NCBI GenBank assembly: GCA_026004215.1
Contig: BPIR01000003.1
Coordinates: 186,001 to 250,000 of the forward strand
DNA: 64,000 nt
Source: Candidatus Binatia bacterium
Lineage (GTDB): Bacteria > Desulfobacterota > Binatia > HRBIN30
Direction of reading: 5' to 3'
Every line of letters starts with the position of its first letter. Position 1 is the first letter of the stretch. Below, piece by piece: positions 54,398 through 64,000 of this stretch. The position numbers and the translations under genes are program-made. The notes beneath the pieces were generated by a model. It made no database searches. It worked only from the letters and a program-made list of their open reading frames with translations, and was not told the DNA's origin.

Positions 54398-57300
54398 ATG
54401 AGCGCCGCAACGGTTACGCAGTGGATCCTGGGAGGATCCGCGATGCTGGCCGTCAGCGGTCTCGGTCCCCTGCGGGGATCGCGTGCAGGGGCGGAAATGC
54501 CGACTCCACTGGTGCCCGATGGCGTGACAGACTTCGCCCTAGCTCCGCCGAAGATTTTCTGGCACACAGCGGCTGACTGCCCCGTTCCTCCACCGAGGCA
54601 AGTCTCTGGCGCAGACGCGGCGGCAACTGGCGATGCGCGCGCTGCGGGAGATCCTGAGGTGATCAGCCGTATCGCCACCTACGGCAGCGCGGCCCGCCAA
54701 CTATTCAGGAGTAACACCCCGCGCCCGCCCGGGGTCTGCAACCCGTACCGCTTTTACTCTGCGAATATCGTCGCGGACGATGGCTATGTGTATTGGGTCG
54801 AGGAAACGGGGCTGGTGCGGCTGTCAACCAATGCCAACGTGGGTGACGCTCCGGAGCCTCTGAGCCGCGCGATCGATGGCAAAAACGGCCGTTACCCAAC
54901 CGAACTCGCCCTGGGCGCGGATGATGTGTTTGCCGTTACGTACGATCGCGCAGGCAGTTCAACCGTTTGGCGGGTGAACAAGGCGAACGGAACGACCACA
55001 ACGGTTTCGACGACGGAGCGTACGGCCTTGAATCTCAGCACGGACGGGGAGTTTGTGTATTGGATCGAGGTTCCCGGGCGCGATCTTCGCCGCCTGTCGC
55101 TCCACGACTCGTCGGTGATCACGATTGCGAGCGGTGTCACTGGCTACTACGCGGCCGGGTTGCAGTTCTCCTGTATTCGGTTCGAGTGCTTTCGGAGCCA
55201 GCCTGTTTACATCGCCCAGTCTGCGCAGGTGATCGTTTACGACAACATCGAGGGTTCCACCAGCAGGCCAGTGTACGCCAGCGCCGATTCAGCGGCAGAG
55301 ATCTACGAGTTGGTGTACGACGGCAACAGCCTCTTTCTCTTCGAAGAACGCCCGATTCCTTGCTTTCCGCAGCCGTGTTTTTCGGACCACAACGATGTGC
55401 TGCTTCGCCAGACCCGCGGGGAGGTCGCTGCCTTGTACCTGCACAATGTAGGCTTGGTGGGCGGTACGCGTTCCACGCATTTGGTCGCCGATCAGAATTT
55501 TCTTTTTTGGCAGGAAGGTGGCGCCTTACTCCGCCTGCCCAAAAATTCCAGCGCTCTTCCGATGACCAACATGCGCATAACGGACATCGAGATCACCCAG
55601 GGTGTGCAAGACGAAGACAACAATGTGCTGCTCATTCAGGACCGCCGCACCTTCGTGCGGGTGCACGTCCGCTCGGATGGGCCGGAGGTTGCTGGCGTAA
55701 CGGCTTTGCTTTTCGGGGCGTACGCGGGCGGCACGCAGACCTTGGGTCGGCTCGAGCCGGTGAATCCTGTCGGCAAGAGCATCACGGTTTATCCATCGCC
55801 ATGGCGAGAGAACCTCAACGAGAGTTTTCTCTTCGAGCTGCCGTGGGACTGGACGGAGCACGGCGATCTGACGCTCCGTGCCGAGCTGAATCCGTACAAA
55901 GTGCCGTTGCAGTCGAGCTACGCGAACAACGTCATGGAACGAGGCCCATTTCGCTTCGAGGCATCGCCACGGCTGGCGGTTCAATTCGTGGCCTTTGGCT
56001 ACACGGCCAACAACACCACCTACTACCCGCGCTTGGTGCAAGACATCCTCGCAAATTACTCGTGGATTCGCCGCGTCTACCCGCTCGCAAGCACGCCGGG
56101 ATTTTTCAGCGACCCGGGCGCGGGCCTGCGCACCAGCTTGTGGTTTGTTTTCGACGAAGGGCTGGGGGCGCGTGTGACCCAGACGGCAGGAGAGTGCAAG
56201 GACAACTTGTGCGCCAGTGCCTATGCCAACGCCAGGCTCGACGCCTTGCGCAAGGAGAATGGCATCGCCGACAGTATCTTCATGTACGGGATGATTTCTG
56301 ACGGCGCGGCGTTTCCGCGCGGCCAGGCGTGCTGCGGCAAGAACGTCTCCACGGGTCCCGCAGGCAACAATTGGGTCGGCTTCTACGCCGGTCACGAGAT
56401 CGGGCACACGCTGGGCCGCGGCCACCCGAGCACCGGCAATGGCGAGTGTGGTTCTCGATGGGAACGACGCCGACCCCGCTTATCCGCACGCCCATGTCGG
56501 TCCCGACAACGGCCGCATCTGGGGCCTCGACGGCGGCGATCCCGACCCGGCGTTGAAGCTGCCACTCAAAGTGTTCTCGGGGCGATGGTGGTACGACCTC
56601 ATGGCGTATTGTCAGCCCCAGTGGATCAGCGACACGAATTACGTAAACCTCTACGATTACATGATGGCACACCCGCCTCCGAGCGCTCGTGCCGTTCCCG
56701 AGAGAGCAATGATGGGAGATTTTCTCCACGCCATTGGCCAGATCGATTCCGCCCGTGGTACGGGCAAATTTCTTTACCTGAGCCGATTGCAAAGCGTAGC
56801 CGCGCAGCCGGCCCGCCAGCCGGGCGATTACAGCATCCAGTTGCTGGACGCCGCCAGCGGCGTGCTGGGCGATTATTCCTTTGCTCCGCACCCGTCCGAG
56901 GATGGCGATCCAGCGATGTTGAGTTTCAGTGAAGTAGTGTCCTTCGTTGCCGGCACTACGCAGGCCCGCGTCGTTCATCGGCCGAGCGGACAAGTGCTGG
57001 TCAGCCAAGTGATAAGTGCCAATCCACCGGTGATTGGTGGAGTTGCGCTGCGGGGCGCCTCCAATCCCGTTACGGGCACGGTCACGCTCGTCTGGAACGC
57101 AAGTGATCCCGACGGCGACGTTCTGCGCTTCGACATTCTCTACAGCCGTGATGGCGGAGCCAGCCTGCAACCGCTGGCTATAGGCCTCGCCCGCACGAGC
57201 CTACAGGTCGACACCGCGCCGTTGGGCGGCGGCCCCGCGCTCCTGCGCATCGTGGCAACGGACGGTGTGAACACCGCCCGAGCGGACAGCCCGTTGTTTA

Positions 57301-58124
57301 CGGTGGCCAACAAGCCGCCGCGGCCGCGGATCCTGCTGCCGGCTGACGGCACGCGGGTCCATTTCGGTCAGCTCGTGAACTTCAGTGGCGAAGCTGAGGA
57401 TCTTCAGGATGGCGGGGTCAGCGGGTCCAATCTGGTGTGGACAGCCGGGACCCGCACGCTCGGACGGGGCCCGTTACTTTCTGTGAGTGACTTGCCCGTG
57501 GGTACGAATCGCATTGCCCTTACGGCAACCAACAGCCTCGGGCTGTCCGCCAGTACCACAATCAACGTGATTGTGGACGATGACCTGACTTTGCCTGGAC
57601 CGACACTCTCGCTGGCACCCAGCGAAATTGCCTGGAGTGTCGCTGCCGGTACCAACCAAACACAGAGTGCGCAGGTGACCATTGGCAACAGCGGCGGTGG
57701 CAATCTGAAGTGGACCGCGAGTGCCGACGCGCCCTGGCTGCTCGCGACCCCGGCCGAGGGCAGTGCTCCCGGGGTGCTCACTGTGACCGCTGACCCCGCC
57801 GGCTTCAGGGCCGGCACCCAGGTGCACGCGAACTTGCTGGTCGAAACACCAGATGTGCCCGGCCAAGTGGCTACCGTTCCGGTCACGTTGACCATGGGCA
57901 ACATCTATGCGGGCCCGCTCGTGCAGCTCGGTTGTGCGGGTGACTGCGACGCCGACGGTTCGGTGACGATCCACGAGTTGGTCACGATGGTGAACGTCGC
58001 GCTCGAGAATGCCCCGATTGCGTCTTGTACCCGCGGAGACGTGAACAGCGATAGCGAGATTACGATTGACGAGATCATTACCGCCGTGAACAACGCGCTC
58101 AACGGTTGCGCTGGTGGAGCATAA
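54398..58124 (+). pseudogene. large secreted metzincin-like protease, split by frameshift at about 56460
   Basis: From ATG 54398, with a signal peptide (MSAATVTQWILGGSAMLAVS). The first part has beta-propeller-like blades (GYVYWVEETGLVRLS, EFVYWIEVPGRDLRRLS, FLFWQEGGALLRLPKNSS), then the recognisable MRITDIEITQGVQDEDNNVL and RTFVRVHVRS block. The zinc motif HEIGHTLGRGH starts at residue 666 (56393-56425). The frame then breaks; one base over the chain continues (NDADPAYPHAHVGPDNGRIW) to the Met-turn DLMAYCQPQWISD. Further on come Ig-like stretches, a BACON-like repeat (APSEIAWSVAAGTNQTQS) and a dockerin-like end with two DxDxDG-type loops near 57933-58115. Skipping one G at 56460-56462 gives about 1240 residues. 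A sequence error or real decay are both possible. Confidence 0.75.
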
Positions 58125-58141
58125 GGCGGGCGTTTCCCACC

Positions 58142-61100
58142 ATGACCCGACGGCTCCAACAGATACTCCTTCAGTGGCCCCTTTCTGTGGGTGGGCGGCA
58201 CGCGAGAGCCTTGTGTAGGCTTGCAGCGCTCGTACACGGTTTAACGGGCGTTCCCGTAGCGGCTGTCACGCTTTCGGTAAACAGTGCGGCCGACGTGGTC
58301 GACGCGAGTCCGGGCGACGGCACCTGTGATACCGGTAGGCCAGCGCCCCCGGCGCCGACCGCTCCAGAATGCACGTTGCGCGCCGCCATTCAGGAGGCGA
58401 ATGCCACATCCGGTGCGGACACGATCGACCTTTCGGCCGGGACCTACACGCTCACCATTGCGGGAGCAGCGGAAGACAATGCTGCCAGCGGTGATCTCGA
58501 CATCAGGGGGGATCTCACGATCAACGGCGCGGGCGCGGAGACGACCGTAATTGACGGTGCCGGCCTGGACCGCGTGTTCCACGTCGACCCCCGGGGTGAC
58601 CGCATCGCGGTCACCATCCGCGGCCTCACCATCGAGAACGGCCGCGGCGTCGGGGGCCCGGGCGCGCGGTCAGACGGGGGCGCGGTCTTACTGGGCTCGG
58701 CGGAGACCATCTACGGCGGGCTCATTCCGAGCGGCTCGTTGACCGTCGCCGACAGCGTGCTCCGGGGCAACAGCACCCCGGGACAAGGGGGCGGTGTGGC
58801 GAACCGCGTGGGGACGCTGATGCTCGCCGACAGCACCATCCGCAACAACACGGCCAGCACGGGCGGTGGAATCTACAACGAGCAGTTGAGCACGACCCAC
58901 ATTCTGCGCAGCACCGTGCGGGACAACGGCGTAGTTGGGGAGTATTCATCGGGTGGTGGCGGTGTCTGCAGCTTCGGCGATGAGCTTACGGTTGCCGACA
59001 GCACCATCAGCGGGAACCTGGTGCACACCAGTGTCGGGACGGTGGGCGGGGGGATCGCGATCTACGCCGGGGTCCTGCACCTGCTGAACGCGACCGTGAG
59101 CGGCAATCGCACCGGGCCACCGCCGGGCGGCAGGGGTGGGTCTGGCGGCGGCGGGATCTATGTTCAGAGCGGGGGCGCGCACACGATTGCGAGCAGCACC
59201 ATCACCGACAACGCGGCGACTGGCACTGCGGGTGCCGGCGTCGCGGGAGGTGGGATCGCTAACTACCATGGGACGCGGGGGATCCTGACACTCGCGAATA
59301 CAATCTTGGCCGGGAACCACGCGATCGCTGGCGACGCGCCGGCGGGAGGGCCCGACTGTGCCGGCGACGCAGGGCGAATGCAGTCGGCCGGCTACAATCT
59401 GATCGGCAACGGCGGCGGCTGCAATTTCGCGCAGGCGGCTACGGACCAGGTCGGCAGCCCGGCCGCTCCCATCGACCCCCGGCTCGGTCCGCTCGCCGAC
59501 AACGGCGGCCCGACCCAAACCCATGCGCTGCTGGCGGACAGCCTGGCCATCGACGCGGCCAACCCGGCCGCACCCGGTAGCGGTGGCGACGCCTGCCCCG
59601 CAACTGACCAGCGCGGCATCCAGCGGCTCGATGACGGCGACGGCGACGGCATCGCCCGCTGCGACATCGGGGCCTTCGAGCGGGCCGCGCCCGCAGCCGC
59701 GCTGTCCCTCGCGGGCATTCGGCCTGCTCGCGCCGGCAATGCGGGCAGCGCGACTGCGCTCATTTACGGCAGCGGATTCGCAACCGGCGCGACGGTGGAG
59801 CTGCGACGCGCCGGCCTGCCGGCGATCGTCGGTGAACCGGCGCAGGTCGGCGCCGGCGGCGCGATCATCACCGCGGCCTTCGACCTGGTGGGGAGTTCGG
59901 CGGGTGTCTGGGACCTGGCGGTGACCAATCCCGACGGCAGCGCGGTCAGCCTGCCAGCGGTGTTTGCCATCGAGGAGGGTGGCAGTGCGCGACCGCTGGT
60001 CGAGATCCTCGGACGCCTCCAGCCCCGAGTGGGTCGCACTACGGTCTACCAGGTCCTCGTCACCAACAATGGGGACGTGGATGCCTTCGGCGTTCCGGTG
60101 ATGACCGGCGTTCCGAATCCTGTCGCATTTGGTCTGCGCTTCGCGATCCGGCCCCCGCCCGCGCACCAGGGACAGCCTCCGACCGACTGGAGTCAGATTC
60201 CGGTACCGATCGAGGGGGAGGTGACGACACTGCCGCTGTTCCTGCCCGTCGTGCCGGCTGGTTTCTCTGGGGTGTTTTCGGTAGCGCTCACACCACCGCC
60301 GCAGACGATCGGCCAGCAGATCGTTCTCGTTGCTGGCAGCGACACCCCTTATTTCCTTCCCGACCGCCGTCCGCAGATTCCCTCTGAGTTCATCGCTGGC
60401 GCGCGCGCGTATGCCGAGCGGGCGCTCGGTACGACGATACCTGCAGAGATCGAGCCCGCCCTCGAGCAGTACGCCGCCGACCAGCTCTCGCGCGTCGTCG
60501 AGGACGGCCGCGGCGCGTGGATAGCTACTAGCGGCGCGCAGCCACCAGTGTATGCGCTCTCCCAACTTCTGATCGACGTGGCACAGCGCGCGGCGGCGCT
60601 CGCGGGCCAGAGGGCGCGCGTTCTCCCTCCGGATATCGGCCGCGGCCCCTACCTGACAGGGCGGGTCGTTGCTGCGGTGCGCGCGCTGCTGAGCGTCGTC
60701 CCCGCGATGGCCGCGGGCGGCAGCGCCGCCGAGTGCCGGGAGATTGGCTGGAAGGTCATCGGGAACGCCTGCGTCCCAAAGCAGTGCAAGGGAGTGCCGG
60801 TCGGCTTTAAGGGCGGTGGCGACGGCTGCGGCGGATTCCCGATCGGCCCGGTGGGTTCCCACGATCCGAACGAGAAAGTGGGCTCCCTTGGAGTGGGCAT
60901 CGGGCATTACGTGACCGGTGCCGAACTCTTGCCCTACCTCGTTCTGTTCGAGAACATCGAGAGCGCCACGGCTCCCGCGCAAGAGGTGGTGCTCACCGAC
61001 CAGCTCGATACGAGCACGCTGGACTTGGATACTTTCAGTCTGGGTGCGATGAGTTTTGGCAATACCATCGTCACCCCGCCACCGGGCCTGCAGGAGTTCA

Positions 61101-61903
61101 CGAAGGAACTGGATCTGCGACCAGCCCAAAACCTCCTTTGCCGCATCGAAACGAGGCTCGATTCGACTACCGGCGTACTGACTTGGCAGCTCGTGTCGCT
61201 CGACCCGGCCACGCGACAACCGCCGGAAGATCCGTTGCTCGGCTGTTTGCCGCCGAACGTTACCCCACCCGAAGGACAAGGCGGCGTTCTGTTCACCGTC
61301 AGGCCGAGGAGTGGATTGCCGACGAATACGGAGCTTCGCAACCATGCCACGATCGTCTTCGACGTGAACCCCCCAATGGACACGCCGGAATGGGTGAACA
61401 CGATCGACAGCTCCCCGCCGCAAAGCCACGTCTTGCCGTTGCCGCCCACTCAGCAAAACCCAGAAGTGCGGTTGCGGTGGGCTGGTGATGACGCCGGTGC
61501 CGGCCTCGCTACTTACACCGTGTACGTCTCTGCCAACGGTGCGGCGTTTACCCCGCTGGTGAGCGACACGACAGACATCGCGGCGACCTTCACCGGACGA
61601 GTCGGTGACACCTACGCCTTCTGCAGCCTGGCCACGGACCGCGCTGGCAACGTCGAGCAGAAGGATTGCCCGCCGCGCGCCGACACTTCGATCACTATCG
61701 CGGCGCCGCCCACCCCGAACCCCTGTGTGGGCGACTGCGACGGCGACGGCGCCGTCACCATCGAGGAGCTGGTGCGCGGCGTGACGATCGCTCTGGATAT
61801 TGCCCCGCTCGACGTCTGCCCAGTCTTCGATCGCGACGGGAACAGCGCCGTCACCGTGGATGAGTTGGTCTCCGCCGTCAACGTGGCACTGGGAGGGTGC
61901 TAG
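58142..61903 (+). CDS. secreted right-handed beta-helix protein with C-terminal dockerin-like module
   Basis: 1253 residues from ATG 58142, 17 bases after the protease gene. A signal-like N-terminus is followed by a CSLREA-type start, ECTLRAAIQEANATSGADTI (cysteine near residue 77). Long stretches of beta-helix repeats follow (LTVADSVLRGNSTPGQGGGV, LMLADSTIRNNTASTGGGIY, LTVADSTISGNLVHTS) ending in the choice-of-anchor Q-like NGGPTQTHALLADSLAIDAA. Then an IPT-like domain (LAGIRPARAGNAGSATALIY), a DPNEK block (GSHDPNEKVGS) and a fibronectin-like segment. The last 60 residues carry CVGDCDGDGAVTIEELVRGV and DRDGNSAVTVDELVSAVNVA, two calcium-type loops as in the protease. Function unknown; extracellular or surface location is inferred. 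Confidence 0.85.
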   Translation: MTRRLQQILLQWPLSVGGRHARALCRLAALVHGLTGVPVAAVTLSVNSAADVVDASPGDGTCDTGRPAPPAPTAPECTLRAAIQEANATSGADTIDLSAGTYTLTIAGAAEDNAASGDLDIRGDLTINGAGAETTVIDGAGLDRVFHVDPRGDRIAVTIRGLTIENGRGVGGPGARSDGGAVLLGSAETIYGGLIPSGSLTVADSVLRGNSTPGQGGGVANRVGTLMLADSTIRNNTASTGGGIYNEQLSTTHILRSTVRDNGVVGEYSSGGGGVCSFGDELTVADSTISGNLVHTSVGTVGGGIAIYAGVLHLLNATVSGNRTGPPPGGRGGSGGGGIYVQSGGAHTIASSTITDNAATGTAGAGVAGGGIANYHGTRGILTLANTILAGNHAIAGDAPAGGPDCAGDAGRMQSAGYNLIGNGGGCNFAQAATDQVGSPAAPIDPRLGPLADNGGPTQTHALLADSLAIDAANPAAPGSGGDACPATDQRGIQRLDDGDGDGIARCDIGAFERAAPAAALSLAGIRPARAGNAGSATALIYGSGFATGATVELRRAGLPAIVGEPAQVGAGGAIITAAFDLVGSSAGVWDLAVTNPDGSAVSLPAVFAIEEGGSARPLVEILGRLQPRVGRTTVYQVLVTNNGDVDAFGVPVMTGVPNPVAFGLRFAIRPPPAHQGQPPTDWSQIPVPIEGEVTTLPLFLPVVPAGFSGVFSVALTPPPQTIGQQIVLVAGSDTPYFLPDRRPQIPSEFIAGARAYAERALGTTIPAEIEPALEQYAADQLSRVVEDGRGAWIATSGAQPPVYALSQLLIDVAQRAAALAGQRARVLPPDIGRGPYLTGRVVAAVRALLSVVPAMAAGGSAAECREIGWKVIGNACVPKQCKGVPVGFKGGGDGCGGFPIGPVGSHDPNEKVGSLGVGIGHYVTGAELLPYLVLFENIESATAPAQEVVLTDQLDTSTLDLDTFSLGAMSFGNTIVTPPPGLQEFTKELDLRPAQNLLCRIETRLDSTTGVLTWQLVSLDPATRQPPEDPLLGCLPPNVTPPEGQGGVLFTVRPRSGLPTNTELRNHATIVFDVNPPMDTPEWVNTIDSSPPQSHVLPLPPTQQNPEVRLRWAGDDAGAGLATYTVYVSANGAAFTPLVSDTTDIAATFTGRVGDTYAFCSLATDRAGNVEQKDCPPRADTSITIAAPPTPNPCVGDCDGDGAVTIEELVRGVTIALDIAPLDVCPVFDRDGNSAVTVDELVSAVNVALGGC

Positions 61904-62100
61904 AAAGTTTTTTCGCGAGCTCTTTGCCCTTCGCGCCCGGAAGTGCCACGCCGCGGGCGGCTCCGTTGGGTACCCCGTGCTGGGTGGTAGGAGATGCAAA
62001 GGACAAGAGATTGTTTCTCGGCCGCGAGATGAAACGCTGCGCGCTTTCCTCGACGCAATTGTGGGTGACGATTCCCGATGAGGTGTTCGGCCGCAGGGAG
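61904..62100. other. gap before a decayed gene, no gene recognised
   Basis: About 200 bases after the beta-helix gene. An open frame runs through from 61897 but has no good start or composition. A T run follows the stop (TTTTTT near 61911) without a stem. Nothing else seen. Confidence 0.4.
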
Positions 62101-63007
62101 ATGAGGGCGAGACGAAGCAAACAGGGTGCTTGGTGGTGGCTGGCGGTTCTGCCTTGCAGTTCAATGGCAAACGTTGCCAACGCGGTCATCGCGAACTGTG
62201 CTAGTCTGACCCGCGGCGCGCAGGCGGGTAACGTACTGGGGAGTTCCGGCGTTACGTTCACGAGCGGAGACGTCCGCGATGCCGCCGGCGTCGCTTACCT
62301 CATCATGTTGGCGAATCCCGATCCACCATTCCATGTGTTCGCGCAATCGGCCGCCGCAGTTTCCCCACCGAACTTTGCGACAGCGCGGACCGTGGGCTTG
62401 AAGGACCTCCTGATGAGTTTTGCCGTGCCGGTAAAGTGCGCGTTCTTAGGACGGATCATTTCAGCCCGGAGCCGCGGACGTGGTGCGCCGACTGGCCTTG
62501 GCGTCCACTGATAATCCGAACGAACTCCGTGTGCTCGCAATTGTGCAGGGCCGCGACAATGCGGCGAGAGCACCTGCCGATACGCTCGCACTGAACTTCG
62601 GATTCGCCTTCTCCTTTGCGCTGTTCCAGACGGCAACGGAAGCTGAGGGATTTGCCAATCTCGTCTTTACGACGGCGGCATTGCCGGCTCCCGCACTCGG
62701 TGGCTGGGTGGTGGCCGGCCTCTGTGGCATGCTGGTCTGGATTGGCGCGCGTCCACTTCGGCTCCAGCATCGAGCCTCTTTCCGGCGCTCGGTCTCGATC
62801 CTCGACGGATCTGGCCCAAGCACGGGCGAAGAGCCGAGTACGCCGGTGAGGATCTGTCGGCCGCGCGGCGTGGCCGATGCTAGATTTCCAATCGCGTCGA
62901 ATCCCGCAGCGATGCTGGGGGGCCGGGGCGCACAAGAGAGTCTCGCGCAATCGTTGTTCGACCCGTATACACGAGCCAGGGCGATTTTCCGGGAAAACGC
63001 CCGCTAG
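62101..63007 (+). pseudogene. possible decayed exported protein gene
   Basis: ATG 62101 with AGGGAG adjacent begins a signal-like stretch (MRARRSKQGAWWWLAVLPCS) and runs to about 62440. Skipping one G near 62448 joins this frame to another beginning with DGSFQPGAADVVRRLALAST, then ends with a C-terminal membrane-like segment PALGGWVVAGLCGMLVWIGA followed by basic residues (RPLRLQHR), like a sorting or anchor signal. The frame runs on to 63007 beyond the anchor, which suggests further damage. The family is not known. Low certainty: the open frames could be chance in GC-rich DNA. Confidence 0.35.
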
Positions 63008-63033
63008 CATGAAAGATTATATCGAGCAGGCCC

Positions 63034-63741
63034 ATGATACGGACTATCCGCCCTGAGACAGGGCGCGCGGCAAGAGACACCCAAATACCTCGCTGGCTGT
63101 TTCTCGTCGGCACCATGGCGATGACACTGCTCTTCATTGGCCTCGGTGCCGCGGCTTGGGGAGGCTGGGCCGCGTACGTCGCTCACCCGGCACGGGCAGG
63201 CGCGGCGGTCGTGCTCGTGGTGCTCACCGCGTTGGCGTCATTCTCGGGCATCAATTTGAGCCGCGGCAAGCGCGAGGACACCCGTGCACGGCGGCTGTTT
63301 TTGCCCTTTGCCCTCGGCACCGTCATCCTTGCGTGGCTTCCGCCGTACATGGATCGACGCGAACTCTGGGTGATCGACGGCGATACGGCGCGCTACCTCG
63401 GTCTCACGCTGCTCGTGCTCGGCGGCGCGCTGCGTGTATGGCCGATGTTTGTGCTCGGCCGGCGTTTCAGCGGCCTGGTGGCAATCCAGGAAGGTCACGA
63501 GCTCGTCACCACCGGCCCCTACCGCTACGTCCGCCACCCGAGCTACCTCGGGGCGCTGGTTGGCAGCGCCGGCTGGGTCCTTGTTTTCCGCAGCAGCGTC
63601 GGTCTCCTGCTGCTCGTGGCTGGTGTCTGGCTCGCCCACGCGCGGATCGAGGTCGAGGAGGCCTTGCTGGAGTCCGAGTTTGGCAGCGCCTACACTGAGT
63701 ACTGCCGGCGAACCTGGCGTCTCATACCGTGGGTGTACTGA
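63034..63741 (+). CDS. isoprenylcysteine carboxyl methyltransferase-like membrane protein
   Basis: 235 residues from ATG 63034. About six membrane helices. The ICMT/PEMT-like end is diagnostic: GHELVTTGPYRYVRHPSYLG, then the ARIEVEEALLESEFGSAYTE helix and a C-terminal CRRTWRLIPWVY. Bacterial members of this family are mostly uncharacterised phospholipid- or prenyl-type methyltransferases using SAM. The substrate is unknown. It lies alone after the decayed gene. Confidence 0.85.
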   Translation: MIRTIRPETGRAARDTQIPRWLFLVGTMAMTLLFIGLGAAAWGGWAAYVAHPARAGAAVVLVVLTALASFSGINLSRGKREDTRARRLFLPFALGTVILAWLPPYMDRRELWVIDGDTARYLGLTLLVLGGALRVWPMFVLGRRFSGLVAIQEGHELVTTGPYRYVRHPSYLGALVGSAGWVLVFRSSVGLLLLVAGVWLAHARIEVEEALLESEFGSAYTEYCRRTWRLIPWVY

Positions 63742-64000
63742 CGATTCGGTTAGGCCACCACTCTGCGCTGGCGTAAGCTTGAGGCCGAGCCACATCGCGA
63801 GCGAGGTGTCGCCATGAGCGGCGTGTGTGGCGGTGTCCATTGACGTGGACCGGGTCGGTTTGCCGAACGGATGGCGAGGATGGCAGCGTGGTTGTGCCGT
63901 TGCGCGTGACACGAGGTGCACGACGTCACCGATGCTGGACTCGACCCCGGCCGCGTGCGCGGCGGCTCCTTCAACCCTGAGCGGCAGTCTGTGCGGGGGG
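63742..64000. other. window edge, no gene recognised
   Basis: About 260 GC-rich bases after the methyltransferase. Short frames exist on both strands, but none has a start, ribosome site and composition that I can support. A gene may begin beyond the edge. Confidence 0.4.

Noticed and set aside
58946..62170. 1074-codon open frame on the minus strand
   Set aside because: It lies under the beta-helix gene, has low-complexity arginine-rich content and no recognisable domain; the plus-strand gene has signal, repeats and a dockerin-like end.
63750..63974. Small minus-strand gene at the window edge
   Set aside because: Low-complexity composition, no ribosome site, no domain.
1..64000. CRISPR array, prophage or insertion sequence
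   Set aside because: No regularly spaced direct repeats, transposase, integrase or phage genes were seen by reading.

Overview
The window is GC-rich, densely coded DNA from a Gram-negative bacterium. It encodes outer-membrane barrel-like proteins, a complete periplasmic division apparatus and many secreted proteins. No gene fixes the species. Three features fit an uncultured deltaproteobacterium-like lineage, with Candidatus Binatota as one candidate: the dockerin-like C-termini of two secreted proteins, the pairing of DUF1302 and YCF48 proteins, and the order zinc-ribbon protein - rnpB - mraZ. This placement is inference and is weak.

Layout. 1-6.2 kb: an envelope locus with two paralogous DUF1302 barrel-like proteins, a YCF48-type exported protein cut by the window edge, and an unrecognised exported protein on the opposite strand. 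6.3-17.6 kb: a plus-strand housekeeping run of yifB/comM, dprA, topA, trmFO, a CBS-ACT protein, glnE and ilvE. 17.6-22.7 kb: four secreted paralogs arranged A-B-A-B. Each A-B pair has a near-consensus promoter (TTGACA-N17-TATAAG), and the array ends at a strong intrinsic terminator. 22.7-25.3 kb, minus strand: prmA-rsmE-gshB. 25.4-30 kb: a glycerophosphodiesterase, rpsU-cvpA-dnaG, a CAT-anticodon tRNA (probably tRNA-Ile2), a zinc-ribbon coiled-coil protein and RNase P RNA. 30.4-45.2 kb: the dcw cluster mraZ-ftsL-ftsI-murF-mraY-murD-ftsW-murG-murC-murB-ftsQ-ftsA-ftsZ. Most of its genes overlap at stop/start codons. rsmH and murE are missing from their usual places, and ftsA carries a +1 frameshift. 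45.3-50.5 kb: a radical SAM protein coupled to acpS, a small membrane protein, a phasin-like protein, and two Get3/ArsA-type ATPases resembling the mycobacterial Rv3679-Rv3680 pair. 50.7-54.2 kb: glpK, a GMC oxidoreductase and its small-subunit-like partner.

54.3-64 kb is an accessory region. It holds a very large secreted metzincin-like protease split by a frameshift inside its catalytic domain, and a 1253-residue secreted beta-helix protein. Both end in the same dockerin-like calcium-binding module. A decayed exported-protein gene and an isoprenylcysteine-methyltransferase-like membrane enzyme follow.

How the genes work together. The dcw genes make lipid-linked peptidoglycan precursor (murF to murB, mraY, murG) and build the septum (ftsL, ftsI, ftsW, ftsQ, ftsA, ftsZ). 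glnE with its CBS-ACT neighbour suggests amino-acid or energy sensing coupled to nitrogen control. The most novel-looking material is the duplicated A-B secreted-protein module with matched promoters, and the protease/beta-helix pair sharing one C-terminal module. No CRISPR array, prophage or intact insertion sequence was seen.
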